In this document: positions 26,034 through 34,426 of the stretch, piece after piece
Position numbering within the stretch: position 1 is the stretch's first letter
How the letters are laid out: every line of letters begins with the position of its first letter
Source of the DNA: Paenibacillus sp. Root52
GTDB taxonomy: Bacteria; Bacillota; Bacilli; Paenibacillales; Paenibacillaceae
DNA: 64,000 nucleotides
Direction of reading: 5' to 3'
Assembly (NCBI RefSeq): GCF_001426865.1
Contig: NZ_LMFO01000030.1
Coordinates: 259,117-323,116 of the forward strand
Notes under the pieces: model-generated
The model's input: only the letters and a program-made list of their open reading frames with translations
Told to the model about the DNA's origin: nothing
The model's database searches: none
Translations under genes and position numbers: made by a program

Positions 26034-26690
26034 TTATTCTTGTAACGATAGATAAGCGAGTAAATGAGTGACGTACTCTTCTTTTTCGAGCACTTCGCTC
26101 AATAGAGGTATGACGTGCTCCAGGTATTCGGGTTTGGTCTCATACGTTTCCTCGTCTTTGACTTCTCCCTCGTAAACTCGCGCAGCTTCAATGAGAATAG
26201 CAAGTACGTGGAAAAATTCCGCAAATGATCTCGCAATTGGATGAGGCTCTCCACCTGCAAAGGCTGCATAGACAGGCGATTGCGGTGCTTGTGTATCCAC
26301 AATAAGAGGATCATCATTCAAGTTAGCAATAACGACATGCTGTGGCTTCCAGTCTGGCGATTCTTGATAAGTCTCTTCCATACCAATCCAGCGGTAGCCC
26401 AACTGTTGACGATAGAGATGCTCAGGTGCAACAAAAAATAGCAGGGCAGCATCACCGATCTCTACAGCAGCGCTTTTCATTTTAAGAGTGCCCTCAGCCT
26501 TAGCATCCACCATCTCATAGTTGGAGTAAAAGTACATCAATTCGGGTGAGAGCGGAATTCGCTCATCGATAACAGGTACTTGCTGGCTCGGGAGGGGGCG
26601 TATATCATGTTCTTTGAATAGTCCATAGGCTTCATTGTATACATTCTGTTGCTCGATAAAACGGATTAACGCTGTATTTAGTTCCTTCAT
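26034..26690 (-). CDS. Likely SMI1/KNR4 (SUKH)-type protein
   Basis: This soluble protein of 218 residues has features of the SUKH fold. HVVIANLNDDPLIVDTQ and PIARSFAEFFHVLAI match the C-terminal part in which SUKH proteins read 'dp-i-x-d...a-x-s-F-x-x-f'. The N-terminal ELMYFYSNYEMVDAKAEG also fits. The function is unknown, possibly immunity to a toxin or a chaperone-like role. It precedes a DUF1697 gene in the same operon. No toxin is encoded nearby. Confidence 0.7.
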   Translation of the reverse strand: MKELNTALIRFIEQQNVYNEAYGLFKEHDIRPLPSQQVPVIDERIPLSPELMYFYSNYEMVDAKAEGTLKMKSAAVEIGDAALLFFVAPEHLYRQQLGYRWIGMEETYQESPDWKPQHVVIANLNDDPLIVDTQAPQSPVYAAFAGGEPHPIARSFAEFFHVLAILIEAARVYEGEVKDEETYETKPEYLEHVIPLLSEVLEKEEYVTHLLAYLSLQE

Positions 26691-26943
26691 CGTATTCTAA
26701 TCCTCCTAATCAGGCGATGGACGGCACTTGCATTTGCACTTGTACTCGTCGTGTTTCCTTCGTGTATTGTTGTTCTGCAGCTAAGCATTAGTTTACATGA
26801 AAATATAGGAAGGTGGCATTTATTTTCGAATCTGAATTTTAAAGAGCTGGAGCAACTGGGGTTCGAGGTGGATTGGCTTAGACCGACCGTAAGTTAGAGA
26901 GAAAAGATAGGACGAATCTAGGTCTATATGACCTATTTCATAC

Positions 26944-26980
26944 TGAATGCGTTTACAAGTAAGCGTAATCATGCTATACT
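26944..26980 (+). promoter_or_regulatory. Promoter and cre box of DUF1593 gene
   Basis: TTTACA (26952-26957), a 17-base spacer and TATACT (26975-26980) form a good sigma-A promoter. TGAATGCGTTTACA (26944-26957) is a cre-like box with one mismatch and overlaps the -35, a typical place for CcpA repression. The RAT starts 14 bases after the -10. Confidence 0.75.
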
Positions 26981-26994
26981 TCCAGTCAGTTAAA

Positions 26995-27023
26995 GGATTG
27001 TTACTGCATTCGCAGGCAAAACC
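26995..27023 (+). promoter_or_regulatory. RAT antiterminator element before DUF1593 gene
   Basis: This is a 29-base element with GGATTGTTACTG and GGCAAAACC flanks identical to those of the licT leader; only the eight central bases differ. It overlaps the following terminator. Confidence 0.92.
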
Positions 27024-27079
27024 TAAATATCGATATGTGTAGGCAATGCCCTACCCATGTTGATGTTTGGGTTTTTTTT
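27018..27079 (+). terminator. Conditional terminator before DUF1593 gene
   Basis: AACCTAAATATC pairs with GATGTTTGGGTT (two G-T pairs) across a loop containing its own small hairpin (TAGGCAATGCCCTA), followed by TTTTTT. It competes with the RAT. Confidence 0.85.
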
Positions 27080-27164
27080 GCTTTATATGGCTCATATTAA
27101 GCACAGAGATCGAACAGGATAATCCGAATACACATCACCACGAGTACGAGAAGGGAGAGTAAGC

Positions 27165-28796
27165 ATGAATAAGAAAACGGGATTTAGCATGCTGGCTGCA
27201 CTTTTGGCTTGCATGCTCATCATGAGTGGTTGTACATCTACAACGCCACAAGCATCGGATAACCAAGGGAATCAGGCGACAGAGCAGGAAGGTAACCAAC
27301 CTGAGCAGACAACGGACAACGAGAAACAGAAGGCAAGAACGGTGATTACGACGGATGGAGAAGTGGATGATATGAACTCTGTCATTCGTTATCTCTATTA
27401 TGCCAATGAGATGGATCTAGCCGGAATTGTGCTTACCAGCTCAGTCTATCACTATGCTGGTGATAAGGAGGCAGGCATCGAACCGTTCCGCTGGACTGGA
27501 ACCCAGTGGCTGTATGATATGCTGGATGCTTACGAGGAGATATATCCTAACTTGAGCACACATGCAGATGGTTATCCTAAACCTGAGGAGATTCGAGCCA
27601 TGACCAAAATTGGCAATATCTCTGATAAAGGTGAGATGGAAAAGGAAACAGAAGGTTCAGAATTCTTAAAAACGCTGTTTCTGGATGACGATTCAAGAGA
27701 CTTAGTTGTACAAACCTGGGGAGGAACGAATACAACCGCTCGGGCACTGAAATCCATTGAAGAACAATACAAGGATACTGCCGAGTGGGCTAACATTCAG
27801 AAGAAGGTCAGTGACAAGTTGCTGCTCTATATCATCCTTGATCAGGATGACAGTTACAACGAGTATATTGCGAAGAACTGGCCAGATATTCGTATTTTGA
27901 ATGACCAGTCGAACTTCTGGCATTTTGCCTATGCATGGAAGATGCATGCCGAAGAAGTAAACAGCAAACTGCACGGTGATTGGATGAGCAAGAACCTTCT
28001 GAACGGACATGGCAAACTGATGGATATGTACGCTACGATGGGTGACGGCAAAATGATTGAGGGCGAATTAGCAGAGGAGCAACGCGGAAGCGCTGATTAC
28101 CTCAAGAACAATCCGCAATATGATCAATATGATTTTATTTCCGAAGGAGATTCCCCATCTTTCTTCTATTTAATTGATAACGGTCTTCGCAGTATGGAAG
28201 ATCCATCGTATGGTGGCTGGGGTGGACGCTTTGGTGTCGTGAACGATAAGCTCTACCGCAATAATGTATTGGACTACGATCCGTACTCCAAACGGTATGA
28301 AGCCGAATATTCTCTCATGAGATGGTTTGATGATATTCAGAATGATTTTGCAGCTCGTGCGGATTGGGGCGTAACAGATCAGTATGAGAATGCGAATCAC
28401 AACCCAACGCTCACGATTAAGGAAGGGTTGGATCTGACCGCTGCGCCAGGCGAAGAATTAACGCTGCATGCGGAAGGGCAAGACCCGGATGGCGATCAGC
28501 TGACGTATAAATGGTGGAGATATTTCGAAGCGGATACCTATCAAGAATCTAAGGAGCAGGAAGGCAAGGCAACGCCAGAGATGGCTGGAGATCTGCAGCT
28601 TGGATTACAGCGCCCATTGGCTAAGGATGAGAAGCTCGATGAGCTTGAACTCCAAGGAAATGACACAGACACGGTAACATTCAAGGTACCTGAAGATGCC
28701 CAATCTGGCGATACTCTTCATATCATCGCAGAGGTACAAGATGACGGCGAGCATAACTTGAAGCACTACCAACGTGTCATTGTCACAGTGCAATAA
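27165..28796 (+). CDS. DUF1593 lipoprotein, nucleoside-hydrolase-like
   Basis: This is a 543-residue lipoprotein (lipobox LIMSGC, about residues 18-23) with a Gln/Thr/Glu-rich linker to about residue 58. The main domain (about 59-430) matches DUF1593, which resembles nucleoside hydrolases: VITTDGEVDDMNS is the aspartate-rich metal-binding start, and TWGGTNTTARAL follows. The C-terminal about 110 residues look like an Ig/cadherin-type beta domain (LTLHAEGQDPDGDQLTYKWW). It should hydrolyse a glycoside or ribosyl-like bond at the cell surface, but no substrate is known for the family. GAAGGGAG precedes the ATG. RAT and cre control suggest that plant beta-glucosides induce it. Confidence 0.88.
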   Translation: MNKKTGFSMLAALLACMLIMSGCTSTTPQASDNQGNQATEQEGNQPEQTTDNEKQKARTVITTDGEVDDMNSVIRYLYYANEMDLAGIVLTSSVYHYAGDKEAGIEPFRWTGTQWLYDMLDAYEEIYPNLSTHADGYPKPEEIRAMTKIGNISDKGEMEKETEGSEFLKTLFLDDDSRDLVVQTWGGTNTTARALKSIEEQYKDTAEWANIQKKVSDKLLLYIILDQDDSYNEYIAKNWPDIRILNDQSNFWHFAYAWKMHAEEVNSKLHGDWMSKNLLNGHGKLMDMYATMGDGKMIEGELAEEQRGSADYLKNNPQYDQYDFISEGDSPSFFYLIDNGLRSMEDPSYGGWGGRFGVVNDKLYRNNVLDYDPYSKRYEAEYSLMRWFDDIQNDFAARADWGVTDQYENANHNPTLTIKEGLDLTAAPGEELTLHAEGQDPDGDQLTYKWWRYFEADTYQESKEQEGKATPEMAGDLQLGLQRPLAKDEKLDELELQGNDTDTVTFKVPEDAQSGDTLHIIAEVQDDGEHNLKHYQRVIVTVQ

Positions 28797-28839
28797 ACCC
28801 TTCGAATGGATGAATCCTTATTCGTCCAGATGAAGAAGT

Positions 28840-28870
28840 AAGCCCTGATCATAATGATCAGGGCTTTTTT
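28840..28870 (+). terminator. Terminator after DUF1593 gene
   Basis: AAGCCCTGATCAT pairs with ATGATCAGGGCTT around one base, followed by TTTT. Confidence 0.9.
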
Positions 28871-28928
28871 ATCAAGAAATGCTTTTAAATATACTACGAA
28901 ATTCAACTGTTCTAATGAACACGATCTG

Positions 28929-29501
28929 CTACTTGCGTTGTATGCCTGACCAAAATACATTCCAAGCGATGGCTAGTGCCTGCTCATACGACTGACGTGT
29001 CTCATACACGAGCTGAACATCAAGTCCATCCATCAGGGTAACGAAGGCAACCGTTGCCTCTTCTGGACTTAGACGAATATCTGTGGCCTGAACGGTAGCA
29101 AAGGTAGCCGACAATTCTTCCTTCAGCGTGCCAAGATAGGTTCGATACTGAGCTAATACAAAATCGTGAACCTCCAGTGGCGTAATAAAGGAGAGAATGT
29201 ACATAAAGGCTACATTAGGATGGGTCAAAAAGCGGTTTTTGTGTTCTAACAAAAAAGAATGCAATTGTTGCTCTAACGGAAGTGCGCTTGACTCACTAAA
29301 AAATTGACGGACAAATTGCTGTTCCTCCTGCACGACCTCTTCATAGATCTCCAGCAGCAATGTTTTCTTCGTTGCATAATGGTAGGCAAGGGACTGCTTA
29401 CGAATGCCAGCCTCTTCTGCAACCTGTGCCATTTTGGTTCCTTCATATCCATAACGGTTAAAGTGCTGGATTGCAATTTCTTTGATACGTTGTTTACTCA
29501 A
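28929..29501 (-). CDS. TetR family transcriptional regulator
   Basis: This DNA-binding repressor of 190 residues has an N-terminal TetR helix-turn-helix (KEIAIQHFNRYGYEGTKMAQ, then AGIRKQSLAYHYATKKTLL) and a helical ligand domain. It overlaps the end of the MFS gene by eight bases and is the second gene of that operon. It probably represses the pump and itself, through the palindrome at 30762, until a ligand binds. The ligand is likely the pumped compound (inference). Confidence 0.93.
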   Translation of the reverse strand: MSKQRIKEIAIQHFNRYGYEGTKMAQVAEEAGIRKQSLAYHYATKKTLLLEIYEEVVQEEQQFVRQFFSESSALPLEQQLHSFLLEHKNRFLTHPNVAFMYILSFITPLEVHDFVLAQYRTYLGTLKEELSATFATVQATDIRLSPEEATVAFVTLMDGLDVQLVYETRQSYEQALAIAWNVFWSGIQRK

Positions 29502-30708
29502 TGTGTACCTCCAATGGACGGTTCTGGATGCTCTTTTGTTTAGAGCTGTAGATTAGATACAGCAAAATATACACCACAAAGATTCCTATGGATATAGCAT
29601 ACACCATTGTATAAGAAAATGCAGAGGCAACGACCCCTAATACCAGTGAACCCCCGCCAATGCCGAGGTCGAAGAAATTAAAGAAAGAGGCCATCGCATT
29701 TTCATGCTCATGTTCTTCCACTAAGTTAACGCACCAAGTCTGAATTGCCGGAAATATCGCCCCAAAGCCAAAGCCGTATAACGCAGCGGCGATGAGGAAT
29801 TGAATATCGTTTTGGGCGACGATCAGAACCAAAAGTCCAGCGATAGCAAATCCCGCAGCAGGCAGCAATACAGAACCGGGGCCAAGCTGGTCAAACATTT
29901 TACCAGAGAACAGCCGAACAACAAAGCTCGCAATTGCCACGATAAAGAAAAACCATGCGATATTGGTAAAACCCCTCTCGTTAGCAAATAGGGCAACAAA
30001 GGACATAATTGCGCCAGCGGCAATACCAACCAGCATAATGAGAAGGGAAGGGAAAAGGACCTTTTTCTCAATCAATTTAACTGTAGCCGGAGGGGCAGTC
30101 TGTGCTTCAGCTTCGAATGCCTGTTTAGGTTTACGCGATACAAATACAGCCATGAGTAGTGCAAGTAATAAGATACACATGCCACCCATGAACAGGCTTT
30201 GATAGCTAGATTGCAGCAATAGGGTAGTCCCGATCAGAGGCCCAATGGATACCGCTACGGTTTCGCCAACGCCAAAGTATCCCATCCCCTCCCCACGACG
30301 TGCTTTGGGGATATTTTCGGTTGCAATCGTTGCAAAATAAGTTGTGGCTAAGCCAAAACCGAAACCATGGATCACTCGAAATACCAGAATCATGCCTATA
30401 CCTGACGAGAGGTAGTATGATCCTGTCGTTAGCGCACAGATGGCGATACCGATAATCAACCAATACTTTTTATCCATCCATGTGGCAAGCACAGCAGTAA
30501 AGGGACGGACTAGAATCGCAGAGAACATGAAAATCCCTGTAACGAGCCCGATCTGTGATGCTTCTCCCCCTAGGGTTGAAACGAATAGGGGTAGGGTGGG
30601 AAGAAGCATTTCAAAGGCCATAAATAACAATGCATTGGCTAACATAATAAAAATAAACGATCTTCTCCATAACTTTTGTGTGGCCGTTCCTGCTGTTAAT
30701 GTACTCAT
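29494..30708 (-). CDS. MFS efflux transporter (DHA1-type)
   Basis: This is a 404-residue permease with about 12 membrane helices. The MFS loop 2-3 motif is degenerate (AVLATWMDKKYWLI), and RVIHGFGFGLATTYFATIA matches the motif of helix 4. It resembles Bacillus YwoG-like efflux pumps; the substrate is unknown. It is the first gene of a two-gene operon with the TetR regulator, overlapping it by eight bases. GAGGAAGAT precedes the start. A TetR-like operator lies 54 bases upstream. Confidence 0.9.
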   Translation of the reverse strand: MSTLTAGTATQKLWRRSFIFIMLANALLFMAFEMLLPTLPLFVSTLGGEASQIGLVTGIFMFSAILVRPFTAVLATWMDKKYWLIIGIAICALTTGSYYLSSGIGMILVFRVIHGFGFGLATTYFATIATENIPKARRGEGMGYFGVGETVAVSIGPLIGTTLLLQSSYQSLFMGGMCILLLALLMAVFVSRKPKQAFEAEAQTAPPATVKLIEKKVLFPSLLIMLVGIAAGAIMSFVALFANERGFTNIAWFFFIVAIASFVVRLFSGKMFDQLGPGSVLLPAAGFAIAGLLVLIVAQNDIQFLIAAALYGFGFGAIFPAIQTWCVNLVEEHEHENAMASFFNFFDLGIGGGSLVLGVVASAFSYTMVYAISIGIFVVYILLYLIYSSKQKSIQNRPLEVHIE

Positions 30709-30761
30709 AATCTTCCTCCGTATGATGTTCTATGCGATGAAGCGTGTTGGGATGATTTTAT

Positions 30762-30775
30762 CTGACGATAGTCAG
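30762..30775 (-). promoter_or_regulatory. TetR-type operator of MFS/TetR operon
   Basis: CTGACGATAGTCAG is a perfect CTGAC/GTCAG inverted repeat around GATA, the usual size for a TetR site. It lies 54 bases upstream of the MFS start. The regulator is the second gene of the operon. Confidence 0.6.
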
Positions 30776-30924
30776 TTTGTAAAGAGTGACTTGTTATGTG
30801 TTTTCTATCATTTGTATACTCTACACATGCAAAATTAATATTTTTTAGCCATATTCCAACATTTTCCGATATAATAATGGAATAAATTCAAGGTGTAGAT
30901 TACTACCTCAGAGAGGTGATTTTG

Positions 30925-31731
30925 ATGAGTGTTGACGTCCTCGAACGCAACAATGTGAAGGTACTTGGTACGGGAAGCCAAACGATTGTATTTGCCCACG
31001 GCTTTGGATGTGATCAGGATATGTGGCGTTACATCGTGCCCAGTTTTGTGGACAACTACCGTGTGGTATTGTTCGATTATGTAGGCTCAGGGCAATCTCA
31101 AATTAATTATTATGATGCTGGAAAGTATAATAATCTTCATGGCTATGCCCAGGATGTATTGGAGATTATGGAAGCGCTAGATATACGAGATAGTATTTTT
31201 GTAGGGCATTCTGTTAGCAGCATGATTGGTATGCTTGCTTCCATTCATGAAGCGAAATACTTTGATCGACTGGTCATGCTGGGGCCTTCCCCACGTTATG
31301 TGAATGATCTTCCGAATTATTACGGTGGATTTGACAAACGGGACATTGATGAGTTGCTTGAAATGATGCAGTTGAATTTTATCGGCTGGGCTAGTTATCT
31401 CGCACCAATTGTGATGCAGAACCCGGATCGGAAAGAGCTGACTGAAGAACTGGAAAAAAGCTTTTGCTCCAGAGATCCGCATATTGCACGACAATTTGCT
31501 GAAGTGACATTTTTCTCGGATTGCCGTGTCAATCTGGAACAGGCCTCGGTTCCATCTCTAATTCTGCAATGCTCGGATGATAGTATAGCTCCAGTTGAGG
31601 TTGGAGATTATCTACACGCGCATCTGAAGAACAGCCGATTACAACAGATGACGGCGAAAGGACATTACCCTCATCTAAGTCAGCCTGAGGAAACAAGCCG
31701 TCTGATCAAAGACTACTTGGCAAGCGTTTAA
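30925..31731 (+). CDS. rsbQ: RsbQ-like alpha/beta hydrolase
   Basis: This cytoplasmic hydrolase of 268 residues closely follows RsbQ: NNVKVLGTGSQTIVFAHGFG, then DQDMWRYI and VLFDYVGSGQSQ. The catalytic triad is Ser in VGHSVSSMIG, Asp in LQCSDDSIAP and His in AKGHYPHLS. In Bacillus RsbQ is needed by the PAS domain of the phosphatase RsbP, probably by making or delivering a small ligand. Here the next gene, 23 bases downstream, is a PAS-GGDEF protein rather than a phosphatase. ATG 30925 follows GAGAGGTGAT; a TTG three codons earlier is less likely. A TATAAT at 30870 may be the -10. Confidence 0.92.
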   Translation: MSVDVLERNNVKVLGTGSQTIVFAHGFGCDQDMWRYIVPSFVDNYRVVLFDYVGSGQSQINYYDAGKYNNLHGYAQDVLEIMEALDIRDSIFVGHSVSSMIGMLASIHEAKYFDRLVMLGPSPRYVNDLPNYYGGFDKRDIDELLEMMQLNFIGWASYLAPIVMQNPDRKELTEELEKSFCSRDPHIARQFAEVTFFSDCRVNLEQASVPSLILQCSDDSIAPVEVGDYLHAHLKNSRLQQMTAKGHYPHLSQPEETSRLIKDYLASV

Positions 31732-31754
31732 TATGAACGAAAGGCAGTTGTTAC

Positions 31755-32729
31755 ATGGATATCCAACTAGACCAGGCTCCTTGCGGATACTTCTCTATCT
31801 CGGATTCAGGTATTGTGCGATCAGTAAACCAGACATTGCTAAATATGCTTAAGGTAGAGCGTAGCGAATTGCTGGGGAGACATATTGAGTCGACTATGTC
31901 GGTAACGAACAAATTGTTTTTTCATACGTATTTCTATCCTTATATTCAGCTCTACGGGCATGTGGATGAAATGTATTTTTCTTTTCGCACCAGTGACCAG
32001 CAAGATGTTCCGGTTCTTCTGAACGGTGTTCGGCAGACGCGTGATGGAGAGAGTGTGGTGGACTGTGTTGTCGTTGTCATGCGCAAACGGATTGAGCATG
32101 AGAAGGATATTTTGCAGACCAAGACCAAGCTGCAGGAATTATACCAGGCGACACAAGAAGCCAACAAAGAGCTTGAACGTTTACACGAGGAATACGAGGT
32201 AAAGCAACAAGCACTACTTAAAGTAAATGACCAATTAGAAGCGATGGCATCCACAGATCCATTAACGGGTCTAAAAAATCGGAGGTTTTTCCAGAATAGC
32301 TTGCTGGCAAGCTTGATTCTGTTAGAGCAGCAGCAACGCCATTTCTCCCTGCTAGTGATCGATATTGATCATTTTAAAAGTATAAACGATACCTATGGAC
32401 ATCCAATCGGTGACTTGGTACTTGGAAATCTGGCTGGATTGCTGCAATCCATGTCACGCAGTAGCGATGTGGTCGCAAGATACGGCGGGGAAGAATTTGT
32501 TATCATCCTAGCAGAATGCGATCATGACCAGGCCATGGAGGTTGCAGAGCGATATCGTTTTGAAGTGGCTTCATCCGATTGGGGCCAATATAACATTACC
32601 GTAAGTATCGGTGTTGCTACGGCGGTACAAGGGGATACAGATACATCTGTATTCCAGCGGGCAGATCAGGCACTGTATGCTTCCAAAACAGCAGGTCGAA
32701 ACCGCGTAACCCATGCCGATCATCTATAA
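31755..32729 (+). CDS. PAS-GGDEF diguanylate cyclase paired with RsbQ
   Basis: This is a soluble 324-residue enzyme that should make cyclic di-GMP. A PAS domain (about 1-120: APCGYFSISDSGIVRSVNQT, then FFHTYFYPYIQLYGHVDEMYF) resembles that of RsbP. A coiled coil (about 120-168, rich in Leu/Glu/Gln) links it to the GGDEF domain (about 169-320), with the intact active site YGGEEFVII. No RxxD inhibitory site is obvious five residues before GGEEF. It is translated just after rsbQ, so the hydrolase probably controls the cyclase through the PAS domain. That coupling is inference from the RsbQ/RsbP model. Confidence 0.92.
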   Translation: MDIQLDQAPCGYFSISDSGIVRSVNQTLLNMLKVERSELLGRHIESTMSVTNKLFFHTYFYPYIQLYGHVDEMYFSFRTSDQQDVPVLLNGVRQTRDGESVVDCVVVVMRKRIEHEKDILQTKTKLQELYQATQEANKELERLHEEYEVKQQALLKVNDQLEAMASTDPLTGLKNRRFFQNSLLASLILLEQQQRHFSLLVIDIDHFKSINDTYGHPIGDLVLGNLAGLLQSMSRSSDVVARYGGEEFVIILAECDHDQAMEVAERYRFEVASSDWGQYNITVSIGVATAVQGDTDTSVFQRADQALYASKTAGRNRVTHADHL

Positions 32730-32744
32730 ATGGTTGTTGAAAAT

Positions 32745-32776
32745 AAGAGCCTGTGGGTTAATCGCGGGCTCTTGTT
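32745..32776 (+). terminator. Terminator after PAS-GGDEF gene
   Basis: AAGAGCC pairs with GGGCTCTT across a 14-base loop, followed by GTTGTTTT. Confidence 0.65.
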
Positions 32777-32855
32777 GTTTTATTTATAAAGAGACGAAAA
32801 TGACGTGCACAGGTAATTGAATCTCGAATTCGGAAGAGAAGGGGCATGTTCCAGC

Positions 32856-33155
32856 ATGAATGAAATTTTGAAGGTCGATAAACAGTATACCTCGTATCTA
32901 GTTCGGGCCATTGATGCCGTAAGAGCGTCGGATCTGGCGAGACATTGGAATGTAGATATTACGCGTTATCACATTCAGTTATCTCTGGAGAACGATACAA
33001 GGCAGTATGGCAAGCCCTATTATTCCGTATGGTTTTATCCTCATGAGATCACTTCGGATAATTGGATGGATGGTAGCTGGGAAGAAATGGACTTATGTGT
33101 GCATTTGGATTGTGAATGTGGTGACGTATTGAGGGTACACGGTGGTAGAAATTGA
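32856..33155 (+). CDS. Hypothetical protein, 99 aa
   Basis: I do not recognise this protein. It is soluble and acidic, starts MNEILKVDKQYTSYLVRAID, and has aromatic-rich segments (YYSVWFYPHEIT) and a Cys pair near the end (CVHLDCECGD). ATG 32856 follows GAAGGGG at a long spacing; the open frame extends 13 codons upstream. It lies upstream of a DUF2625 and a SUKH gene in the same orientation, so an immunity-like role is possible but unproven. Confidence 0.6.
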   Translation: MNEILKVDKQYTSYLVRAIDAVRASDLARHWNVDITRYHIQLSLENDTRQYGKPYYSVWFYPHEITSDNWMDGSWEEMDLCVHLDCECGDVLRVHGGRN

Positions 33156-33249
33156 AATTGACGAATGGACACACAACAAATGAAAGAAAAGTGTATGGTC
33201 GCAAGAGTCACGGAAAATAGTGTAAGCGAGGTTAAGGAGGAGTATCACG

Positions 33250-33906
33250 ATGCAGAAATTATCGGTACATGAACTACTGGATCTGGAGAACGATGCATGG
33301 CCTGAACTCAAGCAGCTATTGGAGGAAGGCAGCAACACGTATACCGTTATTCCAGCACAGCGGAGCAAGGGTGAAGAGGCTATCTATGGTCTCCAAGTAA
33401 GCACAAGATCTTATCTGGGTGCCATAGCCTATGAAACAGGAGGTGTTCTGGTGGATCATGGCTGGATTACCCTGCTTGGCGCAGAGACGGAACAGGTCGT
33501 GGGAAGTCTGACAAGTTGGAATGGGCTCTCAGATCGCCCCGCTCTAGAGGCTCTTGAAGGGATGCTGGTCGTTGCATATGATGTCGCTGGCGGATTCTTT
33601 GCAATGGATACCGGGAAGTTCGAAGGAAGCGGTCACGTATACTATTTCGCACCAGATACGTTGGAATGGGAATCGACGGAACTTGCATACTCTGAATTTA
33701 TGAACTGGTTAGCGCATGGAGATCTGGAGCAGTTCTATCAGACATTTCGCTGGCAGGGTTGGCAGAACGATATGAGTCAGCTACAGCAAGCAGAGGTGTT
33801 TGCTTATTATCCGCCACTTTGGACAAAGGAAGGTGGAGGTCAGACAAGTCAAAAAACACCTATTGCGATCACGGAAGCATGGAAAATAGCGCGGGGCGAG
33901 AGATAA
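33250..33906 (+). CDS. DUF2625 family protein
   Basis: This cytoplasmic protein of 218 residues matches DUF2625. NDAWPELKQLLEEGSNTYTV, LQVSTRSYLGAIAYETGGVL, VDHGWITLLGA and LTSWNGLS follow the family's conserved run, in which a strand ends in a tripeptide G-[GI]-x before DHGW. The family role is unknown; it belongs to the same broad class of small soluble proteins as SUKH. AAGGAGG precedes the ATG. It lies between the 99-residue protein and the SUKH gene. Confidence 0.88.
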   Translation: MQKLSVHELLDLENDAWPELKQLLEEGSNTYTVIPAQRSKGEEAIYGLQVSTRSYLGAIAYETGGVLVDHGWITLLGAETEQVVGSLTSWNGLSDRPALEALEGMLVVAYDVAGGFFAMDTGKFEGSGHVYYFAPDTLEWESTELAYSEFMNWLAHGDLEQFYQTFRWQGWQNDMSQLQQAEVFAYYPPLWTKEGGGQTSQKTPIAITEAWKIARGER

Positions 33907-33950
33907 TTCAGACAAGTTATCAAATGTGATGCTGAAAGGTGTGGAGAGAT

Positions 33951-34406
33951 ATGAATATAGCTGACATTACTAGTATACAGGATCATTACGGCGTTGTATT
34001 TCCGCAGGAATATTTAGATTTTCAGCAGGCGAACAGTAGTAGTTCATTCAATCTGATGGAGAGCGGAGAGGTCATGGATTGGCAGATCCGCTTCTCTGCA
34101 TTAGATGACCAGTTCATCACGAATAACATTCAGATGGTAGACGAGGTGAATCCTGATCCGAAGCGGATTATCCCAATCGCATGGAGTGTCAGCAGTGGCA
34201 ATAACTATTTACTGGATTATCGTAAACATTCAGCGAGACCGGCAGTTTTACTTATGGAGCATGAAGAAGCTATCGTGCGGGAAGATGCCGAGAGTGAGAC
34301 AGATACACCAGAGGGAGCTCAGCGGTTAATGGAGGGGAATGTGAGAGAGATTGCCGACAGCTTTGCGTCATTTATTGCAAAGCTGAAGGTAGATCAAGCT
34401 CTCTAA
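33951..34406 (+). CDS. SMI1/KNR4 (SUKH) family protein
   Basis: This is a short SUKH protein of 151 residues. DITSIQDHYGVVFPQEYLDFQQA matches the N-terminal helix and the 'lP-x-eY-x-x-f' motif, while IIPIAWSVSSGNNYLLDYRK and IADSFASFIAKL match the middle strands and the last helix. ATG 33951 follows GGTGTGGAGAG. It is the third gene of a group with DUF2625. No toxin or secretion gene is near. Confidence 0.85.
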   Translation: MNIADITSIQDHYGVVFPQEYLDFQQANSSSSFNLMESGEVMDWQIRFSALDDQFITNNIQMVDEVNPDPKRIIPIAWSVSSGNNYLLDYRKHSARPAVLLMEHEEAIVREDAESETDTPEGAQRLMEGNVREIADSFASFIAKLKVDQAL

Positions 34407-34426
34407 AGAATTTCCTGTTGTTTACC

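Larger units (their letters stand above)
26691..27164. other. 474-base regulatory region, with a coding-like scrap
   Basis: The right half carries the promoter, cre box, RAT and terminator of the DUF1593 gene. In the left half, 26832-26899 reads LNFKELEQLGFEVDWLRPTV in one frame after an AGGAAGGTGG sequence, but no start codon fits that frame. It may be a remnant of a small gene. Confidence 0.4.
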
